From assembly GCA_963828215.1 (NCBI GenBank), contig CAWHFO010000060.1, positions 248,001 to 312,000 of the forward strand: DNA of 64,000 nucleotides. The letters are read 5' to 3'. The DNA comes from CAVTJL01 sp963828215 (GTDB lineage: Bacteria; Pseudomonadota; Alphaproteobacteria; Geminicoccales; Geminicoccaceae). Each line of letters opens with the position of its first letter. Within the stretch, counting starts at the first letter, position 1. Positions 9,481-18,767 of this stretch are shown here, piece by piece. Below the pieces are notes generated by a model. That model made no database searches, was not told where the DNA came from, and saw nothing but the letters and a program-made list of their open reading frames with translations. The translations under genes were made by a program, and so were the position numbers.

Positions 9481-11309
9481 GCGGGTCCGGCCTGCGTCGT
9501 TTCGAGGAGGAACTTCTGCATGTCCCAGGCGCCCGTCGGGCACCGCTCGGCGCAGAGGCCGCAATGCAGGCAGACGTCCTCGTCCTTGACCATGATGCGA
9601 CCCGTCTTGAGGGCCTGGGAGACGTAGAGATCCTGGGTCGGATGGATCGCTGGGGCGTTCAGCCGGGTCCTCAGATCATCTTCCGGCCCATTGACCGTGA
9701 AGGTGATGCAGTCCATCGGGCAGATGTCGACGCAGGCATCGCATTCGATGCAGAGCGGCTCGCTGAAGACCGTCTGGATGTCGCAGTTGAGGCAGCGCTG
9801 GGCCTCGAGCCAGCCGTGGCGCTGGTCGAGGCCGAGCTCGACCTCGAGCTTGAGGTTCTTGAGCGCGATCTCGCTCGCCACCTGCGGCACGCGAAAGCGA
9901 TGGTCGAGCGACACGTCGTTGTCGTAGGACCACTCGTGGATGCCCATCTTCTGGCTGACGAGATTGGTCAACGGCGGCGGCCGCTCGTGCACGTCCAGGC
10001 CGTTGCAGTGCCGGTCGATCGAGACCGCCGCCTCGTGGCCGTGCGCGACGGCCCAGATGACGTTCTTGGGCCCGAAGGCGGCGTCGCCGCCGAAGAAGAC
10101 CCGGGGCTCGGTCGACTGCATCGTCACCGGGTCGACGATCGGCATGCCGCGGCGGTCGAACGCGAGGCCGATGTCGCGCTCGATCCAGGGGAAGGAATTC
10201 TCCTGGCCGACCGCGACCAGCACGTCGTCGGCCTCCATATGGATCTCGGGCTCGCCGGCCGGCACCAGCGAGCGCCGGCCGTCGGCGTCGTAGCGGGCCT
10301 CGACCTTCTCGAACAGCACGCCGGTCAGGCGCCCCGCCGCATGCGTAAAGGCCTTGGGCACGAGGTAGTTGTGGATCGGGATCCCCTCGTGCATCGCGTC
10401 CTCCTTCTCCCAGGGGGACGCCTTCATCTCCTCGAAGCCGCTGCGGACCACCACCCGCACGTCCTGACCGCCGAGGCGGCGCGAGGTGCGGCAGCAGTCC
10501 ATCGCCGTGTTGCCGCCGCCGAGGATGATGACGCGCCGGCCGATCCTCTCGATATGGCCGAAGGAGACGCTGGCGAGCCAGTCGATCCCGATATGGATGT
10601 TGAGGGCGGCCTCCTTGCGGCCGGGAATGTCGAGCTCCCGCCCGCGCGGCGCACCCGAGCCGACGAACACCGCATCGTAGCCTTCGTCGAGCAGGCCCTG
10701 GAGGCTGTCGATCCGCTGGCCCAGCCGCAGCTCGGGCTCGAGGCCGAGGATGTAGCCGACCTCCTCGTCGAGGACGGTCTCGGGCAGGCGGAACTTCGGG
10801 ATCTGGGTGCGCATCATGCCGCCGGCCCGCGGATCCTGATCGTAGAGCACGACATGATAGCCGAGCGGCAGGAGGTCGCGCGCCACGGTCAACGCGGCCG
10901 GCCCGGCGCCGACCAGCGCGACGCGCTTGCCGTTCCGGACCGTGGCGGGGCGCGGCAGACGGTGCCGGATGTCGTCCTTGTTGTCGGCGGCCACGCGCTT
11001 GAGCCGGCAGATCGCCACGGGCTCGGCCTCGACACGCCCGCGGCGGCAGGCCGGCTCGCAGGGCCGGTCGCAGGTCCGCCCGAGCACGCCCGGGAACACG
11101 TTGGACACCCAGTTGACCATGTAGGCGTCGCTGTAGCGGCCGGCGGCGATCAGCCGGATATATTCCGGCACGGGCGTATGGGCCGGGCAGGCCCATTGGC
11201 AATCGACGACCTTGTGAAAATAGTCGGGGTTCCGGATGTCCGTCGGGGCCATCCCGGGCCGAGGGGACGCCTGGCCCGGGCGACGCTCCTCGATGACCGT
11301 TGTCTCCAT
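9465..11309 (-). CDS. GltD-like FAD/NAD(P) oxidoreductase with 4Fe-4S ferredoxin domain
   Basis: A 614-residue electron-transfer protein. The N-terminal Cys-rich module (CQWACPAHTPVPEY ... CDRPCEPACRRG) resembles the Fe-S entry domain of glutamate synthase small subunit and NfnB. FAD motif VALVGAGPAALTVA and NAD(P) motif VIILGGGNTAMDC follow, then two C-terminal 4Fe-4S clusters (CIECDACVDICPMDC and CLHCGLCAERCP). Lying directly before korA with overlap, it probably passes electrons between the KorAB complex and NAD(P)H or ferredoxin. SD-like AGGAA precedes the ATG at 11309. It is not glutamate synthase itself: no large subunit is present. Confidence 0.83.
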   Translation of the reverse strand: METTVIEERRPGQASPRPGMAPTDIRNPDYFHKVVDCQWACPAHTPVPEYIRLIAAGRYSDAYMVNWVSNVFPGVLGRTCDRPCEPACRRGRVEAEPVAICRLKRVAADNKDDIRHRLPRPATVRNGKRVALVGAGPAALTVARDLLPLGYHVVLYDQDPRAGGMMRTQIPKFRLPETVLDEEVGYILGLEPELRLGQRIDSLQGLLDEGYDAVFVGSGAPRGRELDIPGRKEAALNIHIGIDWLASVSFGHIERIGRRVIILGGGNTAMDCCRTSRRLGGQDVRVVVRSGFEEMKASPWEKEDAMHEGIPIHNYLVPKAFTHAAGRLTGVLFEKVEARYDADGRRSLVPAGEPEIHMEADDVLVAVGQENSFPWIERDIGLAFDRRGMPIVDPVTMQSTEPRVFFGGDAAFGPKNVIWAVAHGHEAAVSIDRHCNGLDVHERPPPLTNLVSQKMGIHEWSYDNDVSLDHRFRVPQVASEIALKNLKLEVELGLDQRHGWLEAQRCLNCDIQTVFSEPLCIECDACVDICPMDCITFTVNGPEDDLRTRLNAPAIHPTQDLYVSQALKTGRIMVKDEDVCLHCGLCAERCPTGAWDMQKFLLETTQAGPACRSR

Positions 11310-11495
11310 AGCCTATTCCTGGTCCCAACGCCGCGGCCGGGCCACGATCTCGCGGGATGTCGTCATGCCAGCGGTCGACGGCTCGGTCGAGATATCGAGG
11401 AGCCGCTCATGATGCCCGAGCCAGTTACCGTCCTGCGGCATCGCCTTACACGCTTCCGATCCCATCCCGCAACAGCCAGCCTCGCCCTACCGCCC

Positions 11496-13599
11496 TCAAC
11501 CCGCGACAACGCTTTGCACCATTGCTTTTCGGGCGACACCCGTCATCGGCTCCAGCCATACCGCCGTATCGTGGAACGCGGCCCCGCCGTCGGGCGGCGC
11601 CGCGTCGGCACCGATCAGGCAGTTGATGCCGATGCCCTCCAACCAGTAGGCGTTGGGCCAGATGCTCTCGACGACGACCGTCGCGGGATGCTGGCCCTCG
11701 CGCGCCATGACATGAATGGCGACGCTGCCTCGATGGTTCCCGAGACGGACGAGGTCACCGTCGGCGAGACCGAGCTGGGCCATGGTCGCCGGATGGAGCG
11801 AGCGCCGTCGGCCGCACCTCGCGCGCTCGTGAGGTCGGCATCTCGGTGAAGCTCGTGTTGAGGAACTGGCGCGAGGGCGCGGCGACCAGACGGTAGGGCC
11901 GCTCCGGCGTCACGTCGTCGGTCAGGGCCAGATGATCGGGAAGCCGCGGCATGCGGGCGTGGTCGGCGCCCAGCGCCGCCCAGTCGGGCTTGAAGTGGAA
12001 GCGCCCGTCCGGCGTGGGGAAGCCACCGAGAAAGTGGCCGTGCTCGAAGCTCGGCAGGGTGTCCCAGCCGCCCGCCTGCCACACCGTCTCCGCGTCGGGC
12101 CAGCCCGAGCGACGGAGCAGGTCGTCGATCAGCGCCCACTCGCTCATCCCGAAGCCCGGATGCTGCGCGCCCAGCCGCCGCGCCAGCTCGGCCACCACCC
12201 AGTGGTTGGGACGGCATTCCGCATGGGGCTCGAAGAGCTTGCGGGCGATCTGGATGCGGGGGTGGGCGGACGCCGTGTAGATGTCGTCGTGCTCGAGGAA
12301 CATGGTGGCCGGCAGGACGATGTCGGCCATGCGCGCGGTCTCGGTCAGGAACTGCTCGTGCACGCAGACGAAGAGATCGTCGCGGGCGAAGCCCTCCCGG
12401 ACCTTGCCGAGCTCGGGCGCCACGGCCATCGGATTGGTGTTCTGGACGAGGAGCGCGGTAACCGGCGGCCCGTCCCCGAGGTCGACCGGATCGCCGGTCA
12501 GGATCGGCCCGATCCTCGACTGGTCGAGAGCACGGACGGTCGGGTCCCGGGCGTCCAGGCCCTCGATCAGCGTCTTGTCGAGACGATAGAGGTCGCCCAT
12601 GCCGTAGAGGGCGCCGCCGCCCGGATGCTGCCAGGCGCCGGTCACGACCGGCAGGCAGCTCGCCGCATGCATCTGGGCGGCACCGTTGCGCGAGCGGGTG
12701 AAGCCGAAGCCGAGCCGGAGGTAGCTCCTCCGGGTCCGCCCGTAGAGCCGGGCGAAGCCCTCGATCTCGGCGACCGTGAGCCCGGTGACGGCGCTCGCCC
12801 ACTCGGGCGTCCGGCTCTGCAGGTGACGCTCCAGCTCCTCGGGCACGTCGGCGTAGCGTGCCATGTAGGCGCGGTCGGCCATGCCTTCGCGGAAGAGGAC
12901 GTGCATCACGCCGCAGGCGAGGGCGCCGTCGGTGCCGGGACGGAGGGCCAGGTGGATGTCGGCCTGCTCGGCGGTGGGCGAGCGGTAGGGATCGACGACC
13001 ACGAGCCCGGCGCCGCGCTCCTTCCGGGCCCGCGCGATGTGGGTCATCAAATTGACGTGAGTGGCGACAGGGTTGCAGCCCCAGACGACGACCAGCTCGC
13101 TGTCCGTGGCGATCTCGGTGGCGGGGACGCCCCAGCGGGCGCCGTGCCCGGCCTTCCAGCCGGTGTCGGACAGGCGCACGCAGATCGTGCTCTTGAAGCG
13201 CGACCAGCGCTTGACGTGGGTCAGGCGCTGGATGCCGTCCCGCTGCACGAGGCCCATGGTGCCCGCATACCAGTAGGGCCAGACGGCCTGGGCGCCGTGC
13301 CGCTGCTCCGCCAGGGCGAACGCCTCGGCGACCTCGTCCAGCGCCGCCTCCCAGCCGATCCGCTCGAAGGTGCCCGAGCCTTTCGGGCCACGGCGCCGCA
13401 GGGGCCAGGCGAGGCGATCGGGATGGTGAAAGCGCTCGTGGTAGCGGGCGACCTTGGCGCAGATCACCCCGGCGGTGAAGGGATTGCGGTCCGAGCCGCG
13501 GACCTTGCCGAGCCTGCCGTCAGGCCGCAGCTCGACCTCGAGCGCGCAGACGCTCGGGCAATCGTGGGGGCAGACGGAGGGCTGGAGCTGGCTCGGCAT
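11496..13599 (-). CDS. Molybdopterin-dependent oxidoreductase (formate dehydrogenase/BisC superfamily), frameshifted
   Basis: A ~700-residue Mo-bis-MGD enzyme. The N-terminal 4Fe-4S motif is CPHDCPSVC...VICAK, followed by the Mo-cofactor domains (WGCNPVATHVN, VQNTNPMAVAP, ADIVLPATMFLEHDD). Near 11799 the frame changes: MPTSRAREVRPTAL continues out of phase as LHPATMAQLGLADGDLVRL, the expected C-terminal MGD-binding domain, ending at 11496. Length is 3x701+1, fitting one inserted base. It lacks a Tat signal, so it is probably cytoplasmic. The physiological substrate is unknown; its position 187 bases upstream of the ferredoxin-linked kor operon suggests coupling to that redox pool, which is inference. 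Confidence 0.8.
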
Positions 13600-13678
13600 T
13601 CAAGGAGTCTCGGGCACGGACGGAAGATGGTGCGCCGCCGGTCTTAAGCAATCGCGAACGGCGAGGCCAGCTCCGCTT

Positions 13679-13700
13679 GCGGCCCCCTCAATGGGGCCGC
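13679..13700. terminator. GC-rich hairpin overlapping the hisM stop
   Basis: A perfect 8-bp inverted repeat (GCGGCCCC / GGGGCCGC) with a 6-base loop; the stop codon of the downstream-most transporter gene lies inside the loop. No U tract follows on the minus strand. It could end the transporter operon or protect its 3' end. Confidence 0.4.
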
Positions 13701-14383
13701 GGCCGGAGGTGGGCGTACCAGCTCCGCTCGAGCAGCCGGAAGGCGCCGACGATGGCGAAGGTCAGCGCCATGTAGAAGGCGGCGGCCGTCAGGAAGGCCT
13801 CGTACGGCGCGTAGTAGCGGGCGTTGACGAGGTCGCCCACGCCGGTGATGTCGACGATCGTCACGACACTGGCGACGGCACTGCCGTGCAGCATCAGGAT
13901 GACCTCGTTGCTGTAGGCGGGCAGGGCCCGGCGGAAGGCCGAGGGCAGGATGATGCGCCGGTAACGCAAGGCGGCGGACATGCCGCAGGCCCGTGCGGCC
14001 TCGACCTCGCCCTGCGGCGTGGCGAGGATGGCGCCGCGGACGATCTCGGCCGTGTAGGCGGCGGTGTTGAGCACGAAGGCCAGGAGCGCGCAGAACCAGG
14101 CGTGCTGCAGGAGCGGCCAGAGGAAGCTCGCGCGGATCGCCTCGAACTGGCCGGAGCCGTAATAGATGATGAAGAGCTGCACCAGGAGCGGGGTGCCGCG
14201 AAAGCAGTAGGTGTAGAGCCAGACCGGGAAATTGACGAAGGGGTTGGACGAGCAGCGGAGAATGCCGAGCGGCACCGCGAGCAGAAGGCCCAGGATCAGC
14301 GAGAGGCCGACGAGCCAGACGGTCGTCACGAGGCCTTGGAAATAGAGCGGCAGACTCTCCCAGATGATGCCGAAGTCGATCAT
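13688..14383 (-). CDS. hisM: Polar amino-acid ABC transporter permease (HisM-like)
   Basis: Inner-membrane permease of a histidine/lysine/arginine/ornithine-type ABC importer, 231 residues with about five hydrophobic segments. The EAA loop EVEAARACGMSAALRYRRI contacts the ATPase. The ATG at 14383 overlaps the stop of the preceding permease by four bases (ATGA), so the two are coupled. It ends the five-gene operon read from 17637 leftward. Substrate assignment rests on family resemblance; another cationic or polar amino acid is possible. Confidence 0.85.
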   Translation of the reverse strand: MIDFGIIWESLPLYFQGLVTTVWLVGLSLILGLLLAVPLGILRCSSNPFVNFPVWLYTYCFRGTPLLVQLFIIYYGSGQFEAIRASFLWPLLQHAWFCALLAFVLNTAAYTAEIVRGAILATPQGEVEAARACGMSAALRYRRIILPSAFRRALPAYSNEVILMLHGSAVASVVTIVDITGVGDLVNARYYAPYEAFLTAAAFYMALTFAIVGAFRLLERSWYAHLRPRPH

Positions 14384-15075
14384 GCGCGGCGCCCGAAGCC
14401 GGCGCTGTAGTGGCGCTCGGCCCAGACCAGGATGACCGTCGAGATGCTGGTGAGGGCCAGGTAGGCGAGGCCGACGGCGAGGTAGAAGGTGAAGGGCTTG
14501 TGGGTGGCTCCGGCGGCGAGGCCGGCCTTGCGCAGCATGTCGTCCATGCCGATCACCGACATCAGGGCGGTGGCCTTCAGGAGGACGAGCCAGTTGTTGC
14601 CGAAGCCGGGCAGCGCGTGGCGCATCATCTGCGGCAGCAGGATCCGGCGGAAGACGAGCAGGCCGCTCATGCCGAAGGCCCGCCCCGCCTCGAGCTGGCC
14701 GCGGGCCACCGCCAGGATGGCGCCCCGGAACGTCTCGGTCATGTAGGCGCCGTAGATGAAGCCCAGGGTCAGGACGCCGGCGATGAAGGGATCGACGTCG
14801 ACATAGTCCTCGTGGCCGAGCGAGGCCGCCAGCTGGTTCACCAGCGTCTGCCCGCCATAGTAGATGAGCAGCATCAGGACGAGGTCCGGAACGCCGCGGA
14901 TGAGGGTCGTGTAGACGTTGCCCGCGACCCTCACCGGGCTCAGCGTCGAGAGCTTGGCGCCGGCCCCGACCATGCCCAGGGCCGTCGCGACCAGGAGCGA
15001 GACCAGCGCCGCCCGAACGGTCAGGCCGGCCCCGCTCATGATCGACCACCCGTAGCCGTGGAGGTCGAGCAGCAC
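14380..15075 (-). CDS. hisQ: Polar amino-acid ABC transporter permease (HisQ-like)
   Basis: Second permease subunit, also 231 residues, opening with a membrane segment after a short periplasmic start (LLDLHGYGWSIMSGAGLTV). The EAA-type loop is QLEAGRAFGMSGLLVFRRI. It forms a heterodimer with the adjacent HisM-like permease, whose start overlaps its stop. The gap to the upstream binding-protein gene is 47 bases. The phrase YGWSIMSGAGLTV is typical of HisQ/ArgQ rather than GlnP permeases. Confidence 0.85.
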   Translation of the reverse strand: MLLDLHGYGWSIMSGAGLTVRAALVSLLVATALGMVGAGAKLSTLSPVRVAGNVYTTLIRGVPDLVLMLLIYYGGQTLVNQLAASLGHEDYVDVDPFIAGVLTLGFIYGAYMTETFRGAILAVARGQLEAGRAFGMSGLLVFRRILLPQMMRHALPGFGNNWLVLLKATALMSVIGMDDMLRKAGLAAGATHKPFTFYLAVGLAYLALTSISTVILVWAERHYSAGFGRRA

Positions 15076-15122
15076 GGCTGCTCCCCTGCCGATCCGGCGG
15101 CGCGCCCGCCCGCGCTACGGCA

Positions 15123-15908
15123 TCAGCTGCTGCTGCCGTAGATGTCGAAGTCGAAATACTTCCTGGCGATCTTGTCGTAGGTGCCGTCCTTGCGGATCGC
15201 GTCGATCGCCTCGTTGAACTGCTTCGTAAGGTCGGTGTCCTGCTTGCGCACGGCAATGCCCGCACCCGGCCCGAACCACCGCGGGTCGGTCAAGTTCGGC
15301 CCGACGAACTCGAAGCCCTTGCCGGCCGGGGTGTCGAGGAAGCCGCCCAGGAGCGCCACGCTGTCGGCGAGAAGCAGGTCGAGGCGGCCCGACGCCATGT
15401 CGAGATTGGCCTCATCCTGTGTACCGTAGCGGACGATGGTGGCGATCTCACCGTAATTGTCGGTGGCGTAGCGATCGTGGATGGTCTCGCGCTGCACGCC
15501 GATCCGCTTGCCCTTGAGGCCCTCGGGCGTGATCGGGATGGCGGCACCCTTCTTCTCGACGAACCGCGCTGGCGTCTGGTAGTATTTTTCGGTGAAGTCG
15601 ACCTTCTTCTTTCGCTCCTCGGTGATCGACATCGAGGCGACGATCGCGTCGAACTTACGGGCCAGGAGGGCCGGGATCATCCCGTCCCATTCCTGCTTCA
15701 CGATGGTGCACTTCGCGTTCATCTCGGCGCAGAGCGCGTTGGCGATGTCGACGTCGAAGCCCTTGAGCTTGCCGTCGGGGCCGACCTCGTTGAAGGGTGG
15801 GTAGGCGCCCTCCGTCGCGATCCGGATCTTGGTCCATTCCTTGGCATGAACTCCGCCGGCACCGATCGTCAGGGCCGTGACGATCGCCAGTCCGAGAAGC
15901 TTTCGCAT
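15123..15908 (-). CDS. Periplasmic polar amino-acid binding protein (HisJ/ArgT-like), copy 1
   Basis: A 261-residue periplasmic solute-binding protein. A cleavable signal (MRKLLGLAIVTALTIGAGGVHA) precedes the mature protein at about residue 23. EGAYPPFNEVGPDGKLKGFDVDIA is followed by SMSITEERKKKVDFTEKYY, the bi-lobed family-3 pattern of Lys/Arg/Orn/His binding proteins. A paralogue lies 81 bases upstream in the same operon, so one permease/ATPase set appears to serve two receptors. Ligand preference cannot be read from sequence alone. Confidence 0.88.
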   Translation of the reverse strand: MRKLLGLAIVTALTIGAGGVHAKEWTKIRIATEGAYPPFNEVGPDGKLKGFDVDIANALCAEMNAKCTIVKQEWDGMIPALLARKFDAIVASMSITEERKKKVDFTEKYYQTPARFVEKKGAAIPITPEGLKGKRIGVQRETIHDRYATDNYGEIATIVRYGTQDEANLDMASGRLDLLLADSVALLGGFLDTPAGKGFEFVGPNLTDPRWFGPGAGIAVRKQDTDLTKQFNEAIDAIRKDGTYDKIARKYFDFDIYGSSS

Positions 15909-15989
15909 GCCTGCCCTCCTCTATCGCGTTGCTGTGCGATGGTGGGGCGCTATCGCGACCGACGTCAAGGGAATTGCGGATTCGGCCTA

Positions 15990-16781
15990 TCAGCCACCGA
16001 TGTCGAAGGCGAAATAGCGCTCCGAGATCCGCTGAAAGGTGCCGTCGGCGCGGATCGCGTCGATCGCCCTGTCGAGCTGGGCCCGAAGCGCGCTGTCCCC
16101 GGGCTTGACGACGATTCCCACGCCGTCGCCGAACCATTCGGGATCGGTGAAGGCCGGCGCCACGAAGGCGAAATCCTTCCCCTTGCTCGTCTTGAGGAAG
16201 CTCTGGCCGAGCGCCAGGGCGTCGGCCAGGACGAGGTCGATCCGGCCCTGCGCCAACGCCGCCGTCGCCTCGGGCAGGGTGTCGAAACGGACGATCGTCG
16301 CGATGCCGCCGAACCGGGAGGTGACGAACGCGTCGTGGGTGGTGCGCGCCTGCACCCCGATCCGCTTGCCGCGAAGCGCCGCCGCGTCGGCCGTCCGGAC
16401 CGTGCCCTTGCGCGCCACGAACTGGGCGGGCACGTGGTAGTAGGGCTTGGTGAAGGTCGCGGTCCGCGCGCGCGACGGCGTGATCGAGACCGAGGAGACG
16501 ATCGCGTCGACCTGCTTGCCGAGCAGGCCCGGCCGGCCGGTCACGGCCTCCTGGATGGTGCGCCAGTCGCGCTGCACGAACTCGCAGCGCACGCGCATCT
16601 GCGCGCAGAGGGCCTGGGCCACGTCGATGTCGAAGCCCTCGGGCTTGCCGTTGCTCGCGATCTCGTTGAACGGCGGGTAGGCGCCCTCGAACGCGATGCG
16701 CAGCACCGTCTCGGCCTTGGCCGAGCCGGACATGGCCAGCACCAGGGCCAGGACCAGCAACATCCAGCGACGCATCGGCAT
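15990..16781 (-). CDS. Periplasmic polar amino-acid binding protein (HisJ/ArgT-like), copy 2
   Basis: A 263-residue paralogue of the next gene, with signal peptide MPMRRWMLLVLALVLAMSGSAKA and the same family-3 layout (EGAYPPFNEIASNGKPEGFDIDVA, SVSITPSRARTATFTKPYY). Several ligand-region residues differ from its neighbour, including TEERKKK versus TPSRART, and it has an insertion (GRPGLLGK) in lobe one. It lies between the ATPase gene and copy 1. Local duplication with altered specificity is the likely reason for two copies. Confidence 0.86.
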   Translation of the reverse strand: MPMRRWMLLVLALVLAMSGSAKAETVLRIAFEGAYPPFNEIASNGKPEGFDIDVAQALCAQMRVRCEFVQRDWRTIQEAVTGRPGLLGKQVDAIVSSVSITPSRARTATFTKPYYHVPAQFVARKGTVRTADAAALRGKRIGVQARTTHDAFVTSRFGGIATIVRFDTLPEATAALAQGRIDLVLADALALGQSFLKTSKGKDFAFVAPAFTDPEWFGDGVGIVVKPGDSALRAQLDRAIDAIRADGTFQRISERYFAFDIGG

Positions 16782-16854
16782 CTCCGCGCGTTGAGGGGAC
16801 AGAGCGGCGCTAGATCGCCTGGACGGCCCCGCCGCGTCAAGAGCTTCCGAGCGC

Positions 16855-17637
16855 TCAGACCGGCCGCTGGCTCCCCGCGAGGAACTGGCGGAAGCGCTCG
16901 CTCGGCGGTGCGCCGAACACGGCCGTGGGCGGGCCCTGACACTCGATGCGGCCCTCGTGAAGGAAGATGACCTCGCTCGAGACGTCGCGGGCGAAGCCCA
17001 TCTCGTGGGTCACGACGACCATCGTGCGGCCTTCGAGGGCGAGGTCGCGCATGACCTTCAAGACCTCGCCGACCAGCTCGGGGTCGAGCGCCGAGGTCGG
17101 CTCGTCGAACAGCATCACGGCCGGCTCCATCGCGAGCGCCCGCGCGATGGCCGCCCGCTGCTGCTGGCCGCCGGACAGATGGGACGGATAGTAGTCGCGC
17201 CGCTCCCAGATCCCGACCTTGGCCAGGAGGGCGTCCGCCCGCTCGATCGCCTCCTTGCGCGGGACGCGAAGCACGTGCACGGGCGCCTCGATGACGTTCT
17301 GGAGCACGGTCATGTGGGACCAGAGATTGAACTGCTGGAACACCATGCCGAGCTTGGACCGGATGCGCTCGACCTGGCGGCGATCATGGGGCACCGGAGC
17401 GCCGCCGCGCCCGGGCCGCATCCTCAGCTCCTCGCCCTGGACCACGATGCGGCCGCGATTGGGGGTCTCGAGCAGGTTGATGCAGCGGAGAAACGTGCTC
17501 TTGCCCGAGCCGGACGCACCCAGCATGGCGATCACGTCGCCCTGATGCGCCGCGACGGAGACGCCCTTGAGGACCTCGATGCTGCCGAAGCTCTTGTGAA
17601 CATCCTCGGCGATCAGCGCCGGCTGCGTCTCGGTCAT
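16855..17637 (-). CDS. hisP: Polar amino-acid ABC transporter ATPase (HisP-like)
   Basis: The 260-residue cytoplasmic ATPase that drives the importer. Walker A GASGSGKST, signature LSGGQQQRAAIA, Walker B AVMLFDEPTSALD and switch His in VVVTHEMGFA are intact. The NLWSHMTVLQNVIEAPVHV segment is characteristic of HisP-type rather than GlnQ-type subunits. It is the first gene of the operon and is followed by the two binding proteins and two permeases. The ATG at 17637 begins MTETQPALIAEDVHKSFG. Confidence 0.88.
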   Translation of the reverse strand: MTETQPALIAEDVHKSFGSIEVLKGVSVAAHQGDVIAMLGASGSGKSTFLRCINLLETPNRGRIVVQGEELRMRPGRGGAPVPHDRRQVERIRSKLGMVFQQFNLWSHMTVLQNVIEAPVHVLRVPRKEAIERADALLAKVGIWERRDYYPSHLSGGQQQRAAIARALAMEPAVMLFDEPTSALDPELVGEVLKVMRDLALEGRTMVVVTHEMGFARDVSSEVIFLHEGRIECQGPPTAVFGAPPSERFRQFLAGSQRPV

Positions 17638-17948
17638 GCGCGCTTCCGCCAGTCTCGAGGTCCCCTACCCCCGCGGGCCAGTCGACCGACCAAAGGCTGA
17701 TCGCGCCGGCCCGTCAAGCATTGCGGCGCAGAGCGGCCCCTGTGGCCGATCCGTCCCTCCCGCCCAGCCGCCGCCATCCGACAGCAAAGGCCGCATATCA
17801 AATCGCGAAGGGCCGCATTAGGGTCCGCGCGACCGGCGCGCGCTCCAGGGGACGCGCGCCGACGGCTGAACGGAAGGACGCCCCTGCCTGCCACCGGACG
17901 GGGACCAGGTCAGGCGGCCAAAGAGCGCACTGATAGGAACAGGAAGTA
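17638..17948. other. Intergenic region between hisP (-) and aqpZ (+)
   Basis: Divergent promoter region of 311 bases. No convincing gene is present; small open frames here lack ribosome-binding sites. A short direct repeat, GGCCGCAT, occurs around 17790 and 17812. AGGAAC and AGGAAG just before 17949 provide the aqpZ ribosome-binding site. Promoters for both directions are expected but I cannot assign a -10/-35 pair with confidence. Confidence 0.5.
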
Positions 17949-18689
<741 letters not shown>

Positions 18690-18707
18690 CCGGGCTCGGC
18701 CCGTGAA

Positions 18708-18740
18708 AAAGGCCGGCGACCCAGCCAGTCGCCGGCCTTT
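18708..18740. terminator. Bidirectional intrinsic terminator between aqpZ and katA
   Basis: A perfect 13-bp stem (AAAGGCCGGCGAC / GTCGCCGGCCTTT) with a 7-base loop lies between two convergent genes. Read on the minus strand, the stem is followed by TTTTT, a proper U tract for catalase transcripts; on the plus strand the stem ends in TTT. It therefore serves both genes, more strongly on the minus strand. Confidence 0.85.
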
Positions 18741-18767
18741 CACCACGATGATCGATGCGCTGCAGCC

